DNA of 64,000 nt, from contig NW_003314407.1 in assembly GCF_000143415.4 (NCBI RefSeq), positions 186,001-250,000 of the forward strand, in the 5' to 3' direction. The notes beneath the pieces are model-generated. The model ran no database searches. It was not told the origin of the DNA and was given only the letters and a program-made list of their open reading frames with translations. Shown here piece by piece: positions 1 to 10,482 of this stretch. The stretch comes from Selaginella moellendorffii. Taxonomy: Eukaryota; Streptophyta; Lycopodiopsida; Selaginellales; Selaginellaceae. A program made the position numbers and the translations under genes. Every line of letters begins with the position of its first letter. Within the stretch, counting starts at the first letter, position 1.

Positions 1-565
1 ACGTAGCCGTACAAGCAAACACCGTTTCAGCAGTTAAAAGGGGTTTAGCAAAACTGTGAGGAAAGATCTTGTTTACGAACTTTTCCTGTAAACAAAGAGT
101 CCTCCGAAACTCCGTTACAGCAGTTACGAGACCAACTTTTGAAAAGGCAACTCCCTGGTGTAGAATAAAATCAATCAGTTATTCAGCTGCTTGCATTTTG
201 CGAGTAGCTTTTTATTCTTGAGGCAATTACAATTAATAGCATTCCAAAGCTTGAGATAAACTTCTTAGCATCTAGAGTCATTAGGGAACTCGAAAACTGC
301 CACTGCCGCTGCAACGTTCTTGAACGCACTAGAAGACCGTGGAACAGCACTGATATAAATATTCACATCCATGTTTTTGAGAGAAAAAATGTGATGCATT
401 AAAGGACTTTAAAAAAACTAAGGAACACCTCTAGAAAATAAAGTTTTAAATTTGAATTTTATTTCCACTCTTTCATAAAATCCAAAATTATTTATTTTAC
501 ATTTTAAATTAGAAGTCAAGCTGTGAACCTTAATAAGCCTAAGTCAAAAATTCATCCATAAAACA
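1..565. other. AT-rich intergenic stretch
   Basis: No gene, RNA or repeat boundary is recognisable. The last 150 bases become very AT-rich and probably hold the promoter and leader of the lectin gene that starts at 566. Confidence 0.5.
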
Positions 566-1471
566 ATGTATAACATCATGAGAGTAATAATAGTTACCTT
601 AGTATTAATAATACATTTTAAAGTTTTTTCTGGACAACCTAGTATTAATGTTGGAGATATGAATTCTATAAATGAAATAGTTGTAAATGCTATTATACAA
701 GCTATTACAGATGCAATTAATGCTATACCAGATAATCCACTTCCTTCAAGACAAATGTTTTATGGAAATATTGTTGGTAAAAATCCAGAAACAAGAACTT
801 ATACCATTATAGGATATGGTGCTTTTTTCTTACAAAGAATTGGGGAAACTTGTAATATAGAATCTGGGGGGCATTTAGAATCTGGAGCTACTATAAGACA
901 ATCAATAAGTGGACTTTTTCAAGAAATAACTGAAAATTTAATAAATGATGCTGCCTCATATTTCATTGTAAGAAATAGCCAATTTCTTATTTATTATTTT
1001 ATTAGAAATTTTAATGGTCAACAACAAAGAAGGCAACAAGATTTAGCACAACATACTAAATGTAATATTTTTTCTAGCATGTTGATAAGTGGTTCCTTCA
1101 ATATGCCGTATCAGTATTTGTTATCAACACAATTTTTAATTTCTTCAAATAAAAAAACATATATGTATTTAAGTATTGATTGTAAATTAGGTATATATAA
1201 TGGTAAAATAGACTTATGGTTTTCAAAGAATTTAATTGAAGGAAAAAATTGCATTTTAAGATTACAAGAAGATGGAAATTTAGTTTTATATTCTTACAAT
1301 AATAAAGTTGTTTGGTCATCAAATACTAATTGTATGCAATATAATTGCTATAAAAATACATATTTAGTAATACAAAATAATTGCAATTTAGTTTTATATA
1401 CTATTTATCAGAAATCATTTAATATAAACCCTAAATTAGAAGCTATATGGGATTCAAAAACATTTTGCTAA
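566..1471 (+). CDS. Secreted GNA-type (bulb-type) lectin with unknown N-terminal domain, copy A
   Basis: Intronless 301-residue protein. It has a hydrophobic N-terminal segment (about residues 5-22) that looks like a signal peptide. Residues about 25-165 form a domain I do not recognise, with an amphipathic stretch ending in FLIYYFIRNFNGQQQRRQQ. Residues about 185-301 resemble a bulb-type mannose-binding lectin domain with three subdomains. The central one has the full sugar-binding signature QxDxNxVxY (QEDGNLVLY) followed by VVWSSNT. The third is QNNCNLVLY (D changed to N), and the first is degenerate (SIDCKLGIY). Several cysteines in the C-terminal half are shared with the paralogue at 54814-55701. 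Codon use is strongly AT-biased, unlike the GC-richer, intron-bearing genes nearby. Mannose-type glycan binding outside the cell is inferred from the family; the role of the N-terminal half is unknown. The open frame and its paralogue argue for a real gene. Confidence 0.75.
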   Translation: MYNIMRVIIVTLVLIIHFKVFSGQPSINVGDMNSINEIVVNAIIQAITDAINAIPDNPLPSRQMFYGNIVGKNPETRTYTIIGYGAFFLQRIGETCNIESGGHLESGATIRQSISGLFQEITENLINDAASYFIVRNSQFLIYYFIRNFNGQQQRRQQDLAQHTKCNIFSSMLISGSFNMPYQYLLSTQFLISSNKKTYMYLSIDCKLGIYNGKIDLWFSKNLIEGKNCILRLQEDGNLVLYSYNNKVVWSSNTNCMQYNCYKNTYLVIQNNCNLVLYTIYQKSFNINPKLEAIWDSKTFC

Positions 1472-2015
1472 AACTATCAGTTCAGTGCATTTTTAGTATA
1501 TTATTCAATAATAAACATAACTATATACTTTCTTATATTTAATTAAATTAAATTAGTTTATAATAATAACTAATTTATATTTAAACTATTCTATACTTAT
1601 AGGAAGTTAAATGCAAGCATAAAGCACTAATATTAAGTGGAATTTAAGTGTTAGCTCCCTAGCATATACTAGGAAAAGAAAAGAAAAATAAAACAAACTT
1701 TGAAAAAAATTACTATCCTTAATAGCATTTATATCTTGGGAAGAATATACACTATTGTTTCAGCCATTTTGAGTTCCTTTAAAAGAAAAATTTCATCATA
1801 ATATATGGGTACTAGCAAATTATAGGGGTTTATGACATGGAGATAAACAATATCTATATGATTATACTATGCAATCAAAATTCTAAACAAAAATATTTTT
1901 AAAATATTAACAATAATCTAGATATATCTAAACTAATTACTTTACTACATATTTTATATAGTCTTAAATCTAACTATGTGATATGCAACAACATTTTGGT
2001 TTGCTTAATAGTAGT
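1472..2015. other. AT-rich downstream region
   Basis: Very AT-rich sequence between the lectin stop and the left LTR. I see no coding sequence. It probably includes the lectin 3' UTR. Confidence 0.4.
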
Positions 2016-2188
2016 TGTAAGATCCAAATGTACAGCTATAATGTCATATATTAATATTAGCATAGTGGGATTTTGATAGCTGTAGAATTGATTTCATTTC
2101 AAACCATTTGCTCATGTATATAAACTAAGGTTTTTGGGTTAATTGATATTCATATTTTTGTATTTTATTTCCATATTTCATACATTCA
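2016..2188 (+). repeat. Left LTR
   Basis: Begins TGTAAGATCC and ends near CATTCA. It shares long stretches with 7257-7437, such as ATATTAATATTAG, AGTGGGATTTT and TATAAACTAAGGTTTTTGGG. A weak tRNA-Met-like primer site (TTGGTGTAGGTGAG) follows at about 2191. Confidence 0.75.
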
Positions 2189-3869
2189 TATTGGTGTAGG
2201 TGAGGGGCAACTTTGATTATCTCTAAGGCATGTTTGGATTTAGGATTTTGATTTAGATTTAGCTTTTGTATTGTTTAGATCTCCCTTTCTTTATAGCTTT
2301 TTTGATTTCTTCTTTTTTACTTTCTTCTTTTCGTTCATCTTCATGGTATAATAATAGCCTCTTCCTTTAACTTTGGAGTAGCAAATGGTGTAGTTGCTCA
2401 ATGTTATGTGGTTATAGTTGAATAATTAAACCCAGTTGATGGCAATATTCATGGCACATGGTACAGCTCTTCCTGCTTTTGATGCCAATCCTCACGTTCA
2501 GCTGAAGTTATTCCATAGATGATGTGTATAATCACTTTATGATAATTGCCTTATATCATTATTAGAATGATGTTTAGCATTTGCGTAGTTTCCCATATGT
2601 CTCTAAGGGACAATACTATAATGGTACAATGGTTTGAGCACAGCCACTTATAAGGATTGGAGCATTCTCCTGAACATCTTTAAATACAAATTTAGACATG
2701 TTAATAATTGTGATAATACCTTCCAACAATTATATTATTTTTGTCAAGGGCCATTTGAGTCAGTGATGCAATTTGGCATCTATTTCTAAAACTTTTTGCT
2801 TCGTGTGGAGCCAAATATGTTGGGGCGGATTAAATTGGGAATGTTGTGGCCAGCATCTTATCAAAATTTTGTAGAACTTATGTATGCACTTGTTTTAACC
2901 ACACTTGACAATGCTCTTTATTTAACACAACGTTATCAGACATTACCTCTTCCACTTCTTATTACACATCCTTTAAATCCACTTCCTATTTGCAATGGTC
3001 CTATTCCAATAAGGTTGATGTTACTTCTATTCGAGTTCAAAGATAAAAGTGAAGATGTGGTTGTGGCCATGATATTTGCTGTTGGGTGTGTGATAAAGTT
3101 GGTCACACTTATTGGTGTTATTGTTGTTTTTTAGATTAGCAACCTCTATTTCCTAGGTAAAGACCTTAGCATCAACAACATCTTATTCGTGCTACTACAA
3201 TAGAAAGTTTAGACACTGAGATGTTTATGGAAAATAAAAAGTCACACGAGTAACAGAGGGTCCTCACGTAAATAAGTCAGTGACCTCTCTATCTTTCTTT
3301 TGAGAGTATTATCAAGGGATTCACTTGGCACCAATTTATTCAGTGTTTACTTTTCAAACTTATTTTTATAACAAAAGGTTTCCTATTATTCTCTCTATGT
3401 TAGTTAATACAAGCATGAGTTTACCTTCTATTTCTTGGCTTATTACCACACATTGCCATCTACATTTGTGTCATGTGGCAAAGTTAGTTTTCATTCTTTA
3501 TGACAACAACCATACATATGTATATGCACGGGATGAGGTGAACCTAGTTATGTATGTGGGCAATTTCAAGCTTGAGCTACAGTTATTGCAAATAATGTTG
3601 AGTTAAGCTTTTGACCTCATCCTTGATATGGATTAGTAATAGCATAATCATGCCAAGTGTGACTTTGAAGCTTCTCCTCATTGTCTTATACTTTTTTATA
3701 TTTCTTCCATTTCTCTCACTTATATTCATTTTCATCCACCTCTGTTTGCATCACTTTTGTCTCCCTATTACTTCCTCTTATATTTCTGTTTTGTTCATTT
3801 ATTCCCTTTTCAAATCCCTCTAACAATCTTTGTATTGTAGTGGTTGATCGGCTCAATAAGGAGTATACT

Positions 3870-4996
3870 TGTTGCAAATGTGACTTCAAGTATTGAAAAT
3901 TACCTATCGGCTAGTCCTTACGGACACTCTTACCATACTGTCACGATGGCAAGAGGTTAGTATTGCTAATTCCCTTTATTGGCCCCTCTTGTTCAAGTGT
4001 TAGTAAACTAGGCTTAGCATCTGTACTTGGCCGGATGAGCATAAGGAAGGAATTCCTAAGTGTCTATTTAGCTGAGCATACTTGGCCCGGCTTGTTAGTT
4101 CTCTTTTGCACTGTCTTGCATTGGCTTGACAAGAACCCTCGCGTATTGAGATTGGTCCCTCAATATCGCTGAATGATAGCTTACCGTGTCTGCCAAACAC
4201 CCTCGCTATTATGCCCTTTGTATTAGTCTTATTTCGGTCCCAAATGCTATTTATGGAAAGTGTCCAGATTTGCTCATTTGGCATATCTACAGAATGTAGA
4301 GATTGGCTTGAACACAATGGTGTTCGTTCCATATCCAAATTCGCAATCTAGTGCCATTCCATATCTAGTAAGTTTCGAGCTTGTCCCAGAGATTAACTCC
4401 TAATACTAAGGGAGGCTTGGGGTGAAAGCCCAAAGAGTGTGTTCCTCAAGGGGCGGGGGGGAGGGGGGCTATGGGGGGTTCCAAATATATAGTAAGGATA
4501 GTGGGTAGGTCGGGCATGGCCGACCAACTTGAGGCATAGTTTAGCTCTTGCTTGCATGCCTGTTCTTGTTTTGCGTCCGACTTGGGTCTAAGCTCAAATT
4601 CTATTCCATGCTAGTTGGTGGAGTACCCATGTCCTTGCGTTAAGCCACCGGTATGCCGAAATAGCGCCAGACTCCGTTTGGCTCCGTTTTGCGTGCTGGT
4701 CCTAGCATTGGGATGCTAGTTGCTCCAGGATTGTTCCAAATCGCTCCGGGCTCTTGTCCCTTCGCTCCTTAAGCTATATGCTTGGGAGTTGCTCCGTGGT
4801 TCAGTTCCGTTGCTCCTATGCTCCATGCTTGGGAGTTTGGCACTGTTCCTTCATTCAGTGGCCCAAGGCCCTGAACTCATGTTCCACACCACTGTCCTTT
4901 GGACACGTGGCACAAAGAGGGTTTAGGTTTTGCTTCGTGGTCTTATCCTATGGTAAATCACCATAGGATAAAAGGGTCAAAACCACATGCACTACA
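3870..4996 (-). repeat. Solo LTR nested in the gypsy element
   Basis: About 1.13 kb starting TGTTGCAAAT and ending GCACTACA. Its two ends match, in reverse complement, the two outer parts of the LTR-like block at 43376-48381: 4400-4996 pairs with 43376-44010 and 3870-4370 pairs with 47880-48381. The 3.9-kb middle of that larger block is absent here. The gypsy interior resumes directly after it, so this is a later insertion reduced to one LTR. Confidence 0.7.
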
Positions 4997-5039
4997 ATAT
5001 CAATCTCTTTGAATTTGACCTATCATCTGGGACTAAAAT

Positions 5040-5740
5040 AGCAGTATGTTATTTTATTCCCATTGGGAATGCTAGTTCAATCAAGATTCATGTTTGTCGT
5101 CGATCACCAAAAGAGATGAAAATTTTATATGCAAACATCAAGGAAATATTAGAAAAGGGTGTTATTCGAAAGTTGCGGAATTCTTGAATGTGTAAACCTC
5201 ATCTTGTGACAAAGCCTAATAGGAGTATTCACTTTTGCATTGACTATTGTATATCAAACAAAGTAACAATCCCAGATGTGTATTTTATTCCTCACATTGC
5301 TGATCTCTTGGATCATCTGGGAAAAGTCATTGATTCGCTAAGTTAGATATTGTTTTTGGGTACTAGCAAGTGTCAATGGTCAAGGAAAAGATCCTTAAGA
5401 TTAGTTTTTATACACTATTTAGTTTGTATAAGGTTTTGGTGATGCTGTTTGGTTTGAACAATACTCTAACAACCTTTCAGTAGATGACGGACAAGGTTCT
5501 TTAGAATACGCTAGAAGTGATTGCTAACTTCATCAATAATGTTTTCATGCACTCAAAGGGGATGTGGGAGGAACATATTTGTGCTATTCGTAAGGTGTTA
5601 GATTAGCTATCAAAAGTTGATTTAAAACTAAAGTGGTCGAAGTGTTTGTTTAGGTCCAAGGACATGCTTTATCTTGGGTATTATATTTCTCATGAGGGAA
5701 AGATGATCTTGATAAACTTGTGGATATTCTGAAGTTTTGT
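5040..5740 (+). pseudogene. Reverse transcriptase remnant
   Basis: Conceptual translation gives RT landmarks broken by stops: EKGVIRKLRNS, then KPNRSIHFCIDY, PHIADLLDHLG, and a damaged catalytic region where the usual YIDD is FINN, followed by LYLGYYISHEGK. The catalytic aspartates are gone, so this copy cannot encode an active enzyme. Confidence 0.75.
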
Positions 5741-7256
5741 ATTCCAAAGTGTGTGAACGATATGTAACACTTCTTGGGCAAGGTACAGTATTTTAGTTGT
5801 TTTGTTGATCATCTTTCTAATCGCACTACACTGTTATGAGTGTTGCTGAAGTCATCAACATTATTTTTCATCTGGTTTGTGGACTGTGAATGGGCATTTG
5901 TGGACTGTGGATTTGAAGGCTTCACGATAGATTTGAGAATTTTGCATCACTTAATAATGATTTACTATTTTGGCATTTACATTCTTAATATCACCATGAG
6001 AACCGTTTTCTTTATTTTGTGAGAACAGATCCTAATGATTATTTATAGCTAGTGGTGCCTTCAATCTTTATTTCATGCTTTCTTCATAGCTACCATGATT
6101 CTCTTATTTTAGGTAGGCATATAGGATATCTTCTTATGATTAAGAACCTATACAAGTCTTTTGATTGGCCAAAGATGCAACGTGATATTAATTGGTATGT
6201 GCATAGTTGTATTTGGTGCTAAACTCTTAATACTCCCCCTAGTAATAGAAGGATAATTAAAGTTAATTGTAGTTTTCCGTCCATTTGAGTTAGTGGTGTT
6301 TGATTTGATAGAGCCTCTTCCATAGTCAATTATTGACAATGAGTATGTCATTATTGTTTTTGATTACATTACTTGCTATGTGGAAATTGAAGCTCTTGCT
6401 AGTGTGTTTGTAATTGCTATTTGATACTTCTTCCTCAATTGAATAGTGTTTTAATATTGTTGTTCAGAGTGAATTCTTTTGGATAATAGTCTTTCATTTA
6501 TGGCTAAGGCATTTTATGTTTTGACGTCTCATTTGGGGATACACCACATTTTTATGAGTGCTTATTATCCACAGTCAAATGGTTTGGTGGAATGACTCAT
6601 TTAGATCTTCAAAAAGATGATCATGAAGTACATGAACTTTTAGCATTCGAATAGAGATGGTTATTTACCATCTTTTAAATATATATATGTCATAGGGCTA
6701 TAAAGTTTTGTTGATGCTTTACCATATAAACTCTTTTATAGTTATGATTCAATATTACCAATAGAGTAAGTTTACCTTTGCAATTGGCATAAACTACTGA
6801 TGTTAAGTTTTTGGATCAGTATTTGACAAGTATTCTTCCACTTATTGCAATAGAGTTTACTAAACACCTAGGCCATGTACAAATAGGATAACAACAACAC
6901 TACAACTCCCATCATCATCCACTTATGAAGTACAAAGTGAATGACTTGGTGTTAATCTATTTTCTTAATTTTATGGTATGTGGTTTGTTTAAGGGGCTCA
7001 TTGTTCAATGGAAGGGACTATATTGAGTGTTATAGCAAGTTAGACTGCAAATTTATAAAGTTTGGCATGACATCTAACAAGCTAATCCTCTAGAAATTAT
7101 GCATGTTCAATAGCTTAAACACTTTGTACAAAGGGATTAAAAATAATTGACACCACCTATAAATTCACTAATGCCTCTTCTTGATATTCCTCCAGATTCT
7201 AGCCCATCCACAAAAGAACCTTGATTATGTTCTATCATTCCAAAAGGAGGGGATGA

Positions 7257-7437
7257 TGTGAACTCAAAGTGTATGGCTACAATGTCGTATATTAATATTA
7301 GTATAGTGGGATTTTAATAGCCATTTTAGATTAAAACCATGATTGGTTTTAATCTAAAACTTTTCTATATAAACTAAGGTTTTTGGGTTAATTGACATGC
7401 ACATTTTTATATTCCATTTCTATATTCTATGCACTCA
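7257..7437 (+). repeat. Right LTR
   Basis: Begins TGTGAACTC directly after the purine-rich tract and ends near CACTCA. It contains the same TATTAATATTAG and TAAACTAAGGTTTTTGGG blocks as the left LTR, with scattered substitutions, so insertion was not recent. Confidence 0.75.
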
Positions 7438-8603
7438 TATAGTGTAATTTTTATTTATTAATCTAATTAATCAAATGGTAGTTTATAATTATAAACATGC
7501 TCATAATTTATAACACAAGATTAATCTTATTTAATATCAAGAATAAAATAGAATATACTAGGAAGTGCTTAGGAAAGTTTATAAATTATAAACAACAAGA
7601 TTAATCTAAATGAATAACAACCATTAGATGGTAGAATATCCTAGAATTTCCAAGAATATTTTATTTATATTTCTAAGCAAACCAAAACGGTAAAATAAAG
7701 TTATAAAAGAATAATTAACTTAATCATTATTACATATTTTTAAGGACAGTTGCATAGAATGTATCGAGCATCAAAGCATTTTAGGCGCCCCATGAGAAAA
7801 ATCTATATTTGAAAGAGTATAAAGTAGCCTTTGCAATCATAAAATATAAAATCATATCACTCAAAGGAGATTTATGAATCTGAATAAACTTTTTAACTTA
7901 CCAAAACTTCCTACTTACTATTTTGATATCCTAGTGGATCATTTTCCCAATTGCCCTCAATTTGTTTCAGACAAAAGCTCTCCTCTTTTGACATCTTGGG
8001 TTCAATCTTATGCTTTCATTTGGACTCAGTTATATTCAAGAAATTTTTTTAAAACCAGTTGTAGTTCATTATATAAGAAATTCTTTTTAAACCAGTTGTA
8101 GTTCATTATATTACATGTTTGAATCCAGAACAACACCATTTAAACTTAAGCCAGTTGAGTTGAGAAATTGGTCAACAGAAGAGCATATGGAGTGCTTGTT
8201 TTGGAGCGGGTGACAATGTCACCACTACATTATTATGTGCAAAGAAAACCTACCACAAATTTCTTGCTGCAACAAATGTCCTGCAAACACCAACTTGTGC
8301 TGGAACAGTTAGTCCAGACCAAAAGGAAGAAAAAGAGAAAAACGAAACAACTTAAGTGTACAGACCTATTCTAAACCGCACAGGTTTCCACCGTACAGCA
8401 CCAAAGTCCCCTTGGAACCCACCACCACAGCCACCAGCAGACTATTTAAAACCCAGCACAAAATTAGATGCTGAAAGAACAGAAAAACAAATGCAAGCTC
8501 ACAAATCTGCAACACGAGACTACAGTCCAAACCTTCAAAAGTGTCATTCCGACGACTAAATGACTACCACAACTAGAAGGACAGCGTCTCGTAGGCATCG
8601 AGA
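7438..8603. other. Geneless stretch between retroelement and SC35 gene
   Basis: The first 650 bases are AT-rich with no coding signal. From about 8150 the composition rises toward that of the gene island. A short duplicated phrase (TTTTTAAACCAGTTGTAGTTCATTAT-like) occurs at about 8046 and 8085. The last 100-200 bases are likely 3' UTR of the minus-strand gene ending at 8604. Confidence 0.45.
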
Positions 8604-10350
8604 TTATGACTCCTGCACCGAAAGAGCGCAACTTTTAGACTCTGCTACTTGGTGAAAGCCAACAAATGGAATCTACTTACATCGGGGTCGGTGTTGTAGG
8701 GGCTCTGGATATCGACGCCGATGCCAGCGGGACTTACGGGTCCTGGAGAAGCTTCACGCTTTCCATTGGAGTAGCTTTTCTCTGGCGACAAACTTCGGAC
8801 TGGAGACCGCTCGCTTTTCCTGCAAAGTAGATGAGAAATGTGTCCAGAAGGAGACGTTTCTTACCTTGCTTGCTCCAAAGGACTTGCGTCTCTGTTCGCC
8901 GTCGTCACTGGCCTTGGTGATCCCAACGCTGTTTCCCGGACAGGACTCGATAACCGAGCTGGAGCAGGACTGAAAGAGAGAAAAGAACCTCAAAAAGCGT
9001 GTGCTAAAGATCAGGAGGCAATGCACGCGTACCTTAGTGGTGCTGGTGACGAGTTAGTACGTTCGACGGGCCTTCCTCTTGCCTCGCGATGATCATCTTC
9101 TGCATAGCGGTCCCTGCTCCGGCTCCTACTTCGGCCGCCTCTTCCAACCTCGGCATCAAAGCGATCCCGCTCGTATCTTTCTTTGGTCCGACCAACGTCG
9201 TGTGAGTCCCGGCTTCGTTCATGTTGATGCCTGTAGTCACGTTCGTGTCTATCTCTGCGCTCGTATCTGTCTCTCATGCGATCGTGCTCATAAAAGTGAT
9301 CGTCCCGGCTTCGTTCGTGCTCGTATCTGTCTCTTCCGCGGAAGTTGTCGCGATAATCCCTCCCTCGTCCATACTCTTCCCTGTATCGACTGTGCAAAAG
9401 ATTCACGTCAGCTGCCGCCAACCATTTCTATGAACTGTAAGAAAATGGCCAACCTTGGTCGTCTCGGGCTCCGACTCCGTGACCTGCTGCATATGGACGT
9501 TGTTATTCTTCCACAATATCTGCCAGAAGCAAGCACATTGTTCTGAGCACGATCCGCGAAGAAATGAAGGAAGAAAAACAAGCAGCCACGCAGAAAATCT
9601 AATCATCTAAGACTCCTGCATTTTGAGAGATCAAATCGTGGATCGTGTCGCCTCCCTCCCAAAACAGACTCACATCTTTTCATCGTTCCGACCATACTTT
9701 GCAAACTGTACTGCAATCTGCCTTCCATCAATGGTCATACCTGCGTGATGCTAGGGAAATTAAACACACAACCATGACTTACGTTGATTCAGAGTTCTTG
9801 TCATACTTTGCAAACTGAACCATGATGTTACGTCCGTTCAGATTCTTACCTGCGAAAAAAAACGCGCATTTGTCACTGGAGCTCACGGAAAACAAGAAAG
9901 AACAGCACAAAATGCAATGCATGTACCGTCCAGTCTATCGATCGCCTTTTGTGCTTCATCCACATGCTTGTAGCGTACAAATGCGAATCCTCGTGACTCA
10001 CCAGACCTAGAGAATGGAAGATAGTCAAAAGAGAGCAAAGAAAAAAACCAAACAACCAAAACAAAAACGGTTTATTTTTTGCTCTCTAGCTTACAAACCT
10101 GCGATCTCTGGGGATGAAAATGTCCACAACTTTGCCGTAGCGATCGAAGAGAGGGTAGAGATCATCGGCGGTAGTTCCTGCAGTCCCACATTTTCATTTC
10201 ATTACATCGCTCGCGAATTGGAGATCATGGAAGAGAAAAGGGAGCGATCGATCGATCGATCGATCCAAGCTTACTGAATGTGATGTTGAGGACGAGAAGC
10301 GAGTACGTATCCCGTATGTCGGGCGGGCCGGCACGTCCGAAATGCGACAT
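8604..10350 (-). CDS. SC35: SC35-type SR splicing factor (RRM + RS domain)
   Basis: Minus-strand gene read as exons 10275-10350, 10099-10177, 9927-10006, then 9783-9849 or 9674-9740, then 9454-9483, 9033-9389, 8865-8969, 8681-8819 and 8604-8612. With one of the two alternatives the frame closes to 313 residues. The N-terminus MSHFGRAGPPDIRDTYSLLV and the following RRM (LVLNITF as RNP2-like; SRGFAFVRY as RNP1) match plant SC35 closely. The RRM ends with VQFAKY, then SRSRSPRRPR opens an Arg/Ser/Asp-rich tail (RDRYE, RSRSRSRDRY). SC35 is a nuclear pre-mRNA splicing factor that binds exonic enhancers and recruits U1 and U2 components. Exons of 30 and 9 nt and introns of 42-190 nt are deduced by eye. 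Gene identity is secure; the last two exons are less certain. Confidence 0.88.
9674..9740 (-). other. SC35 alternative exon 4b (67 nt)
   Basis: Flanked by CGCAG and GTGAGT on the minus strand. It encodes GMTIDGRQIAVQFAKYGRND plus EK, which is closer to the standard plant SC35 RRM end than exon 4a. The intron between 4a and 4b (9741-9782) is only 42 nt. Because 67 is not a multiple of three, using both exons would shift the frame. Confidence 0.82.
9783..9849 (-). other. SC35 alternative exon 4a (67 nt)
   Basis: Flanked by AG (acceptor CGCAG) and GTAAGT on the minus strand. It encodes GKNLNGRNIMVQFAKYDKNS plus ES, in frame with exon 3 (leftover 1 nt) and exon 5. It fills the same RRM slot, with the same length and phase, as 9674-9740, and is the more diverged of the two relative to plant SC35. 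Confidence 0.8.
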
Positions 10351-10482
10351 TGTTCCCTCGACAATGGCGCATGCATCCACACAAACCCTAGAACGAAGAA
10401 GAAGAAGAAGAAAGCCAACCACAAATCCAACAGCCCAGATGCGCCCACCGTTCGATCCCCCATCCAACGGCTAGGGATTGGA
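10351..10482. promoter_or_regulatory. Compact divergent promoter, SC35 / PPR gene
   Basis: Only 132 bases separate the SC35 start codon (minus) from the chosen PPR start (plus). An open frame of the PPR gene runs upstream to an ATG at 10342, but that overlaps the SC35 start codon and adds a low-complexity stretch, so the ATG at 10483 is preferred. The GATC tandem run (about 10243-10264) lies in SC35 intron 1. Confidence 0.5.

Larger units (their letters stand above)
2016..7437 (+). mobile_element. Degenerate Ty3/gypsy LTR retrotransposon
   Basis: About 5.4 kb bounded by two similar direct repeats (2016-2188 and 7257-7437). The right repeat is preceded by a polypurine tract (AAAAGGAGGGGATGA, about 7241-7256). 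The interior decodes, with many stops and frameshifts, as gag-like sequence (about 2796-3134), reverse transcriptase (about 5040-5740), integrase zinc-finger region (about 6080-6230) and integrase core with a YYPQSNGLVE-like stretch (about 6560-6590). The RT-before-integrase order and the motifs fit Ty3/gypsy. The element is non-functional. A solo LTR of another family splits it at 3870-4996. Confidence 0.8.

Noticed and set aside
4000-4926. Short open frames between 3.9 and 5 kb
   Set aside because: They lie inside a solo LTR and have counterparts in the LTR at 43-48 kb; not genes.
9011-9546. Overlapping open frames on both strands around the RS region
   Set aside because: Only the minus-strand frame joins the RRM exons and has RS/RD repeats; the plus-strand frames mirror that low-complexity sequence.
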